Source of the DNA: Hwanghaeella sp965227365
Lineage (GTDB): Bacteria > Pseudomonadota > Alphaproteobacteria > UBA8366 > Aestuariispiraceae
Length of the DNA stretch: 64,000 nucleotides
Direction: 5' to 3'
Assembly (NCBI RefSeq): GCF_965227365.1
Contig: NZ_OZ245754.1
Location: 992,001-1,056,000 of the forward strand
Shown here piece after piece: positions 9,125-16,323 of the stretch. Below the pieces are notes generated by a model that searched no databases, had not been told where the DNA came from, and worked only from the letters and a program-made list of their open reading frames with translations. Each line of letters starts with the position of its first letter. Position 1 is the first letter of the stretch. Both the position numbers and the translations under genes were made by a program.

Positions 9125-9601
9125 CTGTCGAACCGCTGGTGCAAATGCATCCTCGAAACCCTTCGTCCAATTGACGCACGGGTTTCGGTCCGACAGTCAT
9201 GAGCGCGGAGACGGCGGCGCCATGACGACGGCGCGCAACCAATTTCACATCCCCGACGACCGATTGGTTTCCTCATCCTCCGGGTGCCGGAGAGAGGCCC
9301 GTTCTTGCATGACATGGCCGGTCAAAACCCTTTTCACGAACCGCACGCGGCAGCCCGAATGATATTAAATAATGTGAATACCCTAATATTAGGTTAAATC
9401 TTGCGGCCCAATCCTCAAATGAGGGGGGAAATCCACCGTCCGGCAGATGATTGACCGGCGTTTTGTCAACGGTTGTTGACCGGATGTACAGAATTGCAAA
9501 TGCCGGTCATCTCGTTGCGCGGTTGCAGCCATTCTTTCCGGGGCAACGCTTTGATATACTCGTCGCGAGGGGCTCCGATCGTATCCGGAATGGAGTTCAA
9601 G
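9125..9601. other. Intergenic region between the kinase operon and a small membrane-protein gene
   Basis: A 477-base stretch without a convincing gene. It should hold the promoter of the minus-strand kinase/HD-GYP operon and the promoter of the plus-strand small gene. An AT-rich core at 9361-9400 contains a perfect 12-base palindrome, listed separately. I could not assign a confident -35/-10 pair. Confidence 0.6.
9382..9393. promoter_or_regulatory. Perfect 12-base palindrome in the AT-rich promoter region
   Basis: CCTAATATTAGG is an exact inverted repeat in the divergent intergenic region, about 260 bases upstream of the kinase start and 210 bases upstream of the small-protein start. Its symmetry suits a dimeric DNA-binding protein. 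No regulator is assigned, and chance occurrence in AT-rich DNA is possible. Confidence 0.35.
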
Positions 9602-9799
9602 ATGCGTACCGACTATGCCTATCAAGATGCCATCCGGCGGGACTTCCGCAACAAGGTGACGGCCGTGATCGCGGTCGGCCTTCTCGCGCTCGTTCTGACG
9701 GGGGCGATCGAGGATCGTGGTTTTCTGGCTGGTCTGGTCTCCGGAGAGTTGCCGGGCGTGAACGTGCCGGTCTCGACGGAGACCCTGAAAGCCGGGTGA
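9602..9799 (+). CDS. Small single-pass membrane protein, unknown function
   Basis: 65 residues starting MRTDYAYQ, with GGAG six bases before the ATG; a longer in-frame extension has no protein-like features. After a charged N-terminus there is one hydrophobic segment (about residues 19-34, VTAVIAVGLLALVLTG), then a short polar tail. I do not recognise a family. It is the only plus-strand gene among the kinase genes and is followed within 35 bases by a strong stem-loop, which supports its being a real monocistronic unit. It might be a small accessory to the sensor kinases, but that rests on position only. Confidence 0.6.
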   Translation: MRTDYAYQDAIRRDFRNKVTAVIAVGLLALVLTGAIEDRGFLAGLVSGELPGVNVPVSTETLKAG

Positions 9800-9831
9800 A
9801 CCCGGTCGCCGACAACGGCGGCGGAAAGAAA

Positions 9832-9856
9832 AAGGGCCTCCCACGCGGAGGCCCTT
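9832..9856. terminator. Bidirectional stem-loop terminator
   Basis: GGGCCTCC (9834-9841) pairs with GGAGGCCC (9847-9854) around a five-base loop. Flanking A and T residues on both sides extend the stem. It lies between the end of the small plus-strand gene and the end of the convergent kinase gene, so it can terminate both. Confidence 0.8.
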
Positions 9857-9885
9857 GTCATTTGGGAGGGGGAGAGGTGTGCCGT

Positions 9886-12312
9886 TCAGGTCGCCTGCTC
9901 TTCTGGATCATGGCGCATTTTCAGCGGAACCAGGATCTCGAAAACCACGCCCTTGCCTGGCTCGCTGGAGCATTTGATCGTTCCCCCCAGTTTTCGGGTC
10001 ACGAGATTGTAGACGACATGCATGCCCAAACCGCTGCCGCCTTTCGCCCGGTTCGTCGTGAAGAACGGGTCGAAAATCCGGGGCAGATTGTCGGCCGAAA
10101 TGCCCCTGCCTGTATCCTTGTAGAGCAGGCGGGCCATCGATCCCTGTGATGTTGCTCGGACAGAGATCTCGCCGCCTTCGCCGTCGGGAAAGCCGTGAAG
10201 CACTGAATTCATGACAAGGTTGGTCAGGATCTGCGCGATCGGGCCGGGATAGCTCCCCATCTCCAGCCCCGGGTCGCCGTCGATCGAAACGGTCAGGCCC
10301 GGATTCCTTTTGAACTGGGGTTCGAGGCTCTGGGACACTTCGTGGATGTAGTCCAACAGGTTGAATTCCCGCAAGCCGTCGCCGGACTGGTCGACCGCGA
10401 CCTGTTTGAAACTGCGGATCAGATCCGCTGCCCGATACAGGTTCGAATAAATGATGGACGTCGATTGCGTCGCGACATCGATGAAGGATGCCAGGGCGCT
10501 TTTCGTCATCCGCCCTTCAGAGAAGGATTTGTTGAGTGCGTCGGTTTGCTCCTTCAGATGGCTGATTGCGGTGACGCTGACGCCGATCGGGGTGTTGACC
10601 TCATGCGCCACGCCCGCGACCAGGGCCCCGAGGGACGCCATTTTTTCCACCTGAGCGATTTCCGCTTCGGCAAGTTTCTGATCCGTAATGTCCAGGTGCC
10701 AGACAATGGTGCTGGGTTTTCCGTCGAATTCGATCGGGATAGCGTCCAAGAGGGCCCACCAACTGTCTCCATGCACGTTGCGACGTTGCATGACGAAACG
10801 CGAGAACCCCTTGCCGCTCTCGATGCATTGCTTGGCGGTCTCGCAGTCCTCCTGGTTTACGAATGTCCTCGCGAACCCGAATTCTTCTATTTCCTTCAGC
10901 GAGTTGACGCCGAACATCTCAAAGAATTTCTGGTTCGCATAAGAGCGTTTCGTGGTTCCGTTGTTCAGCACGGAAATGCCGGCCGGTGCGCTGTCCAATA
11001 TCTGGCGGATACGCTTTTCGCTTCTCTGCTGCCGTTTCTGGGACTGTTTCAGTTCGGACAGGGTTTCCTTCAGGTGGTCTTCGGATTCGATCCGGGCGGT
11101 GATGTCCCGGACAATCGCCGTAAACGTTTGTTCCTCATCGAAATGCAGCGTGGATATGGCGATTTCGACCGGGATCAGTTCGTCGCTCTTCGTCTTGGCG
11201 TAGATCCGACGTTCGTCACCCAGGACGTAAGGGCGATTCGTTGTGGTGAAGTTCCTGATATGGCTGTCATGATTTGCCGCGGCGGCAGCGGGCAGCAACG
11301 TTTTTACGTTCTTACCCATTACTTCGACGACGGAATAGCCGAAGATTTTCTCCGCCGCATTGTTGAACAGCACGATATTGCCGTCCTTGTCGGTCGAGAC
11401 GATCCCGTCGCCGGCCGAGTTGATCAGCATCCGCGTTCGCTCTTCACTGTTCTTAAGGGCACGCTCGACCTGCTTGCGTTCCTTGATCTCGTTTTCCAAG
11501 CTGCTGGTTCGCTCCTCCACCAGCTTTTCCAGATTGTCCCTGTGCAGCCGCAACTCGCTTTCGCGGTCATGCAGAACGTCGGCGAGATTGTTGAGCGTTT
11601 TCGCCAGAACCCCCAGTTCGTCATTCCGGATGATCTGGATGCGCTGCCGGCTGCCCTTGTTGCGTAATTCCTGGGCGACGGATGCCATATGGGAAAGGGT
11701 GTGTGTGAGGCCACGGGCGAGAAGATACGCAAACAGTATTCCGATGGCGATTGCCACGATCGTGTAGATTATCCCGTCCCGCGTGACTATCTGCAGGCTC
11801 TTGTTCACGTCATCGAGTGAGATCGCGACTCGGGCCCAGCCGATATGCTGACCGTTCGCCAGGACCGGGGCCGCGATGTCGATCAGATCCTTCCCGAGAT
11901 TGAGCGTTTGCGGCGTATGTTCGGCACCGATCAGGCGCTTGCTGTTGGCGTCGGCCAGGAACTTTCCGACGAAACGGCGATCGCTGTGTGCCAGGACCCG
12001 GCCAAGCGGGCTGACCACCATCGCATATTGCAGGCCGGGATATTTGCTTTGCGATTCGACGATTTCCTCCAATCCCAGGACGTCATCCGCAAGAACCCAG
12101 GACGTGCTGTTGGCGGCCAGGGTCTCCGCCAAACTCGTGGTTTGCGCGACGCCCTGCGAAGACAGGAATTCTTGCTGCCTGTGAACCAGGTCGAACACGA
12201 AAATCGACATCAGGACGGCATGGACGGCAATGATACCCAAAATCAATTGCCGTCGGATCGACGCGGTCCAAAACCTCTCTACCTTCGTGAACAGCCCTCT
12301 GATCATCGACAT
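9886..12312 (-). CDS. Membrane sensor histidine kinase with two PAS domains (FixL-like first PAS)
   Basis: 808 residues, a shorter paralogue of the large kinase. It has a transmembrane helix at about 23-43, a periplasmic loop with VLAHSDRR, a second helix at about 180-200, HAMP, and PAS1 at about 288-405. PAS1 has NHDSH (His348) and Arg368 at FixL haem-pocket positions. PAS2 runs from about 430 to 548 and matches the repeated PAS type of the other kinase. The HisKA/HATPase core has His570 in GVAHEVNTPIG, then NLVMNS, DTGRGI and GSGLGMH. It starts nine bases after the PhnD-like lipoprotein gene, so the two form an operon in which the lipoprotein may present a ligand. No response regulator is adjacent; cross-talk with the HD-GYP regulator is possible. 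Confidence 0.93.
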   Translation of the reverse strand: MSMIRGLFTKVERFWTASIRRQLILGIIAVHAVLMSIFVFDLVHRQQEFLSSQGVAQTTSLAETLAANSTSWVLADDVLGLEEIVESQSKYPGLQYAMVVSPLGRVLAHSDRRFVGKFLADANSKRLIGAEHTPQTLNLGKDLIDIAAPVLANGQHIGWARVAISLDDVNKSLQIVTRDGIIYTIVAIAIGILFAYLLARGLTHTLSHMASVAQELRNKGSRQRIQIIRNDELGVLAKTLNNLADVLHDRESELRLHRDNLEKLVEERTSSLENEIKERKQVERALKNSEERTRMLINSAGDGIVSTDKDGNIVLFNNAAEKIFGYSVVEVMGKNVKTLLPAAAAANHDSHIRNFTTTNRPYVLGDERRIYAKTKSDELIPVEIAISTLHFDEEQTFTAIVRDITARIESEDHLKETLSELKQSQKRQQRSEKRIRQILDSAPAGISVLNNGTTKRSYANQKFFEMFGVNSLKEIEEFGFARTFVNQEDCETAKQCIESGKGFSRFVMQRRNVHGDSWWALLDAIPIEFDGKPSTIVWHLDITDQKLAEAEIAQVEKMASLGALVAGVAHEVNTPIGVSVTAISHLKEQTDALNKSFSEGRMTKSALASFIDVATQSTSIIYSNLYRAADLIRSFKQVAVDQSGDGLREFNLLDYIHEVSQSLEPQFKRNPGLTVSIDGDPGLEMGSYPGPIAQILTNLVMNSVLHGFPDGEGGEISVRATSQGSMARLLYKDTGRGISADNLPRIFDPFFTTNRAKGGSGLGMHVVYNLVTRKLGGTIKCSSEPGKGVVFEILVPLKMRHDPEEQAT

Positions 12313-12321
12313 GCCGGTTCC

Positions 12322-13239
12322 TCAATCAACCGGGCGGACGGTTTCGGCGAAGACTTCAACGAAATCGACAACGGACTGGAAGGTGTCATTATCCGCCCGC
12401 TCGAAGCGTGACAGATCCATGCGATGGAGAAGAGCCCGTCCGGCTTCATGTTCGTGCAGCCCGAAAAGGACTGCGGCCACTTCGTCGACCAGATCCGAGG
12501 CCACGTCGCCGCGGGCGACAAGGCCATTATTCGGCAGAGGGTCGGTTTGCCATTTGATTTCCAGTTCCTCGGATAGTTGCGGACGTTCGGCCGCAAGCAA
12601 CCGCCACGGGGGCGGCCACGTCGCGCCGGCAACCGTGTCGCCCAGGAAGACATTCATGATCGAGGATTCCTGGGAGCCGACATACCGGATATCGAGATCC
12701 TTCATGACGTCCAGGCCGTTCGTCTGAAGGTAAAACTGGGGCATCATCGTCGCGGCCAGAGCGGACGGTGCCGGGAAGCTCACCGGCTTGCCTTTGAGGT
12801 CTTCGACCTTCTCTATGCCGGAGTCCTTTCTGACCAGGATGATGCCCCGGAAATTGTGATCGTCCCCCATTTTCCCGAACACCCGATAGCCATGCTTGAG
12901 GGAGTTGATGGTTTGGAACGGATTGGGCAGGGAGAAGTGGAATTTTCCCGAATACAGTTTTTCGTCATATGCAGCGTAGTTTCTAGATGCCTCCAGCCGG
13001 AATTTGGCTTCTGGAATTTTGGCTTCCAAGTGGCGCATCAAGGGGCCGAAGATCTCGTGCAGACGTTCGGGATTGTGTAGTGGATGTATGCCGAAAACGT
13101 AGATTTGCTCCTGGTTGCCGGGGCCGTCGCTGAACTCGGGCGATTGCGTGGACTGGTCCTGTTCTTCACAGGCGCTCAACAGCGCCGTGGAGGCACAAAA
13201 GATCACCAACAGGAATAGTTTTCTCGGAAAGCCCACCAT
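12322..13239 (-). CDS. PhnD/PtxB-like periplasmic binding lipoprotein upstream of a sensor kinase
   Basis: 305 residues from the ATG at 13239, which has GGAG ten bases upstream. A GTG further upstream would add eight residues. A lipoprotein signal ends at LLSAC. The mature part has the phosphate/phosphonate-binding protein fold signature: a VFGIHPLHNPERLHEIFGPL first strand and helix region, the KFHFSLPNPFQT segment and EDLKGKPVSFPAPSA. Family members bind phosphonates, phosphite or other small anions for ABC import, but no transporter genes are nearby. The neighbour is a sensor kinase instead. A role as a ligand-sensing accessory of that kinase is therefore more likely than transport (inference). 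Ligand unknown. Confidence 0.87.
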   Translation of the reverse strand: MVGFPRKLFLLVIFCASTALLSACEEQDQSTQSPEFSDGPGNQEQIYVFGIHPLHNPERLHEIFGPLMRHLEAKIPEAKFRLEASRNYAAYDEKLYSGKFHFSLPNPFQTINSLKHGYRVFGKMGDDHNFRGIILVRKDSGIEKVEDLKGKPVSFPAPSALAATMMPQFYLQTNGLDVMKDLDIRYVGSQESSIMNVFLGDTVAGATWPPPWRLLAAERPQLSEELEIKWQTDPLPNNGLVARGDVASDLVDEVAAVLFGLHEHEAGRALLHRMDLSRFERADNDTFQSVVDFVEVFAETVRPVD

Positions 13240-13398
13240 ATCGGTGTCACTCCAATAACTCACATTAGAATAGTGGTAATATAAAAATCAAAACAATTGA
13301 TTAACGGAATCCGGTCGCGGCTCGTTCAATAGCGGACAGGCGTATCAACAAGGGGGAGGGCAGGTGTGGGTCGCGGATCGTAGGAACGCCGTAATAGA

Positions 13399-13425
13399 CA
13401 AGGGCCCCTGTAGAGGGGGCCCTTG
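13399..13425 (-). terminator. Terminator stem-loop downstream of the chemotaxis receptor
   Basis: CAAGGGCCCC (13399-13408) pairs with GGGGCCCTTG (13416-13425), a ten-base stem with a seven-base loop. It sits 50 bases past the stop of the chemotaxis receptor and upstream of the PhnD-like gene, so it separates the two minus-strand operons. Confidence 0.75.
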
Positions 13426-13475
13426 CCGGATCGCCGAGCAGGCTGCTCCGTGTTTGTTTCGAATAGGAAACCGGA

Positions 13476-15155
13476 TCAGGCCGAGCGGATGTCCTGAAGG
13501 AATTTTTCGACGCGCGATTTCAGGCTTGCGGCCTGCTTGGACAATTCCTTCGATGTCGACAACAGTTCCTGCGAGGCCTCCCCGGTCTGTTCCGCCGCGG
13601 AGCTTACTTCGCCGATGTTTTCGCTGACCTCGCGGGCGGCGCCGGAAACCTCCTCGACATTACGGGAGATTTCATTGGTGGCGGAGTATTGCTCCTCGGT
13701 CGCCGCCGCAACCGCGGCCGCCACGTCCAGAACATCGCTGACTTTCCGGGAGATCAGGGAGATCGCCTCGACCGCCGAGGTCGTGCGGGTCTGCACGTCG
13801 GCAATCTGTTTGGCGATTTCCTCCGTCGCGTTGCCCGTCTGGCCGGCCAGTGCCTTCACTTCGTTCGCCACGACGGCGAAACCCTTGCCGGCCTCGCCGG
13901 CGCGGGCGGATTCGATTGTCGCATTGAGTGCCAGCAGATTGGTCTGTTCCGAGATATCGCGGATCAGGTTCACGACCTCGCCGATCTTGTCGGTCGCCTC
14001 GGCCAGGGCGCGGACTTCCTGTTCGGTTTCCTGGGCCTGTTGCTGCGTCTCCCGGGCAAGCGTATTGGCCTGGGCCATCTGCTGGGTGATTTCCGCGATC
14101 GATGCCGACAGTTCGGTTGCCGCCGTGGCCACGGTCTCCGTGCTGCTCGAGGTCTCTTCGGAGGAAGAGGCGACGACGGCAGCGCGGCGGGTGGACCCGT
14201 CGGCCAGTTGATTCAGGGATTGCGCGGTCTGTTCCAGTTCGGTCGATGCGGCGGAGACGATGGAGGTCATTTCGCCCGCATCCGTCTCGAACCCTTGCGT
14301 GATCTGGCGGATCCGCTCGGCGCGCTCCAGATCCGCCTTCTGGCGGGCATTAGCTTCTTCCGACAGTGTCCTGGCCTGTATCAGGCTCTTGCGGAATTCC
14401 TCCAGCGCTTCGGCCATGGAACCGACTTCGTCGCCGCGCCCGGTGCCGGGAACCGTCGCATCGTAATTTCCGGCGGAAATCGTCTCCATCGTTTCCGTGA
14501 TCGAGATGATCGGCTTGGATATGCTGTTGTTCAGCAGGAAGTAGGCGATCACCGCGATCAGGATGCCGACCAGGGACCCGACGAACGCGACGATCAACAG
14601 TATCTGGAAGGACTGATCCGCGTCGGCGCGGTATTGGGCCAGAACCTGATTGCCGAGAACCTGGAGTTCATTGAACGTCTTGGATATGTCTTCGAGATAG
14701 AGCTGTCCGGTGCCGTTCGCTTCGATGATGCGCGCCTCGTCCACGGTCAGCGGTTGGCGCATCAATCGGATCTGCTGACGGGCGACGGCCTGCCACTCCG
14801 CGGTCCGCGCCTCGTACTGCTCCAGCAACGCACGCGCCGCGGGAACGGTCAAGCGGGTGCGGATGCTGTCGAGCATGGTCCGCATGGCCGTGGCGCTCTC
14901 CTCGAAAGCGACGATGTTCTGCCGGTCGCCGGTCAGCAACAGACCGCGGATCACCAGCAATTGTGTGTTTGCTTCGGCATGGGCCAGGTCCAAGTCGGCG
15001 AGGATGTGCTGAACCCTGTCGGTTCCCTGCGCGGCGTCGTCCGCGCGCTGGACCGAGAAGTTCGTCGCCGCGGCACTCAAGACCAGCAGCGCGATCAGAA
15101 GGCCGAAAACGATGATCAGTTTCCGGCCGATGCGAAGATTGTTGAACATCTGCAT
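13476..15155 (-). CDS. Methyl-accepting chemotaxis protein
   Basis: 559 residues from the ATG at 15155. A G-rich ribosome site lies between the upstream stop and this ATG; starting earlier would overlap the preceding gene. Layout: transmembrane helix at about 12-32, a periplasmic four-helix-bundle ligand domain (about 35-180), a second helix at about 183-207, HAMP at about 208-262, then the MA signalling domain. The MA domain has the conserved hairpin LLALNATIESARAGEAGKGFAVVANEVK, given here in part as ATIESARAGE. The protein ends without a CheR-tethering pentapeptide. It should relay periplasmic signals to CheA/CheW. The gene directly upstream encodes a free cache-domain protein, a likely ligand-binding partner. 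Confidence 0.95.
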   Translation of the reverse strand: MQMFNNLRIGRKLIIVFGLLIALLVLSAAATNFSVQRADDAAQGTDRVQHILADLDLAHAEANTQLLVIRGLLLTGDRQNIVAFEESATAMRTMLDSIRTRLTVPAARALLEQYEARTAEWQAVARQQIRLMRQPLTVDEARIIEANGTGQLYLEDISKTFNELQVLGNQVLAQYRADADQSFQILLIVAFVGSLVGILIAVIAYFLLNNSISKPIISITETMETISAGNYDATVPGTGRGDEVGSMAEALEEFRKSLIQARTLSEEANARQKADLERAERIRQITQGFETDAGEMTSIVSAASTELEQTAQSLNQLADGSTRRAAVVASSSEETSSSTETVATAATELSASIAEITQQMAQANTLARETQQQAQETEQEVRALAEATDKIGEVVNLIRDISEQTNLLALNATIESARAGEAGKGFAVVANEVKALAGQTGNATEEIAKQIADVQTRTTSAVEAISLISRKVSDVLDVAAAVAAATEEQYSATNEISRNVEEVSGAAREVSENIGEVSSAAEQTGEASQELLSTSKELSKQAASLKSRVEKFLQDIRSA

Positions 15156-15171
15156 TGCCTTGGCCCCCCCT

Positions 15172-15807
15172 TTAGGACGCAACGCCGGCACGGGCGCGGC
15201 GTTCCAGTTCGGTGAGATTCACTTCGACGGTGATGGCGCCGAGAGCGACGCCCTGGGGGTCTGTAACGGTCATGTTCAACTGGGCGCGCCAGGTTTTCGT
15301 GCCGTCGTGGAACTCCGCTTCGTCGACGAAGACGGCGTTCGGGCCTACATCGAAGGTCTTCTGAAACTTGCCTTCGTCACCTTGCCAATAGTCGCTGGTG
15401 ACCGCGCTTTGCCCGGTGTTGAGACCGTTCGTGTCCATCACGAAAATCTCGGTGAAAAGCCCGACCGAGTTCGACTGGATACGGATCAGATAGGAAGACA
15501 AAGGATTGGCGAGAACCGAAGTGATCAACGGCTGATCGTCGACTTCCCGTTCCGCACGCCACTGCTTGTCCAGCAGGTCGATGTCTTCCTGAGGGAGCTT
15601 TCCATACAGGTTCTTGCGCCCCGTCAGCGCGGAGACGACGATTGGCGCGGTTGCCCATTTTCGGACATCCGCGATGAAGCCGTCCGTAACCAGCTCTCCG
15701 ACCGACATGGAGAGCGGTTCGGGGTCTGCGGCATGGACCGGCGTCATCCACACCATACTCGCCATGAGCGCCGCGCCGGCAACAAATCTGGAAGCAGTTT
15801 TGAACAT
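15172..15807 (-). CDS. Periplasmic cache-domain (PDC-type) sensor protein
   Basis: 211 residues. The second of two close ATGs (15807) has GAGG at better spacing than the first (15813). A signal peptide ends at PVHA. The rest looks like a single extracellular cache/PDC domain: FTEIFVMDTNGLNTGQS and SDYWQGDEGKFQKTF are typical of dCache folds that bind small metabolites. There is no transmembrane or output domain. The stop lies 16 bases before the start of the chemotaxis receptor, so the pair is an operon. It probably acts as a soluble periplasmic receptor for that chemotaxis protein (inference). Confidence 0.82.
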   Translation of the reverse strand: MFKTASRFVAGAALMASMVWMTPVHAADPEPLSMSVGELVTDGFIADVRKWATAPIVVSALTGRKNLYGKLPQEDIDLLDKQWRAEREVDDQPLITSVLANPLSSYLIRIQSNSVGLFTEIFVMDTNGLNTGQSAVTSDYWQGDEGKFQKTFDVGPNAVFVDEAEFHDGTKTWRAQLNMTVTDPQGVALGAITVEVNLTELERRARAGVAS

Positions 15808-15813
15808 TGTCAT

Positions 15814-16323
15814 TTCCTCACCGCTGTATCCGACAAATTCAGTAGGCGGATTTCGGCAGCGGTCTTGTCGACCGTCTTGCCCGCATGGCGGCTCGAGGCC
15901 GCGACATTCAACCGATTATACCGATATGGTTAATATTTTCATAAAATTACTCTAATTGAAGTATAGTGTTACCGATTTCCCTTTGCCGCCAAATCTGTAC
16001 AGAAGGGCTTTGTAGTTACGTCCCTGTCCGCTCTCCGGTTTATTGGTGACCACATTCGGCAGGACGGAGGAGGAGGCACAAACCTTCCGCGCTTGCTGAC
16101 ATTCCGAGAAGCGGGCGATGCCAGCGGACCGCGCCCGAGATGATGTTTCCGAACGCGGGAGGAGCGGATCGGCGGCTGCTCTGCCGTACCGTCGTTTTGC
16201 CGGGCAAAGGCACGCTTTTCGTTGCAATCCGGGCCTGTCATGGCGCATAGACTTGAGGGCGGCCGGTGAATACTCCCCCCTCCATTGGCAACGCAAAGCC
16301 GAACGACAAGAATTGCAGATAGA
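15814..16323. other. Intergenic region with AT-rich promoter area
   Basis: 510 bases with no supportable gene. The AT-rich stretch around 15909-15965 is the likely promoter zone for the minus-strand cache/chemotaxis operon. The right half should contain the promoter of the glycosyltransferase gene. No RNA gene or repeat recognised. Confidence 0.55.

Noticed and set aside
10342..11667. Long open frame on the plus strand opposite the second sensor kinase
   Set aside because: It is the mirror of a GC-rich, strongly supported kinase gene; its translation has no recognisable domains and no ribosome site.
13689..15215. Very long plus-strand open frame opposite the chemotaxis receptor
   Set aside because: Antisense to a complete receptor with all domains; repetitive Gly/Arg-rich translation typical of a shadow frame.
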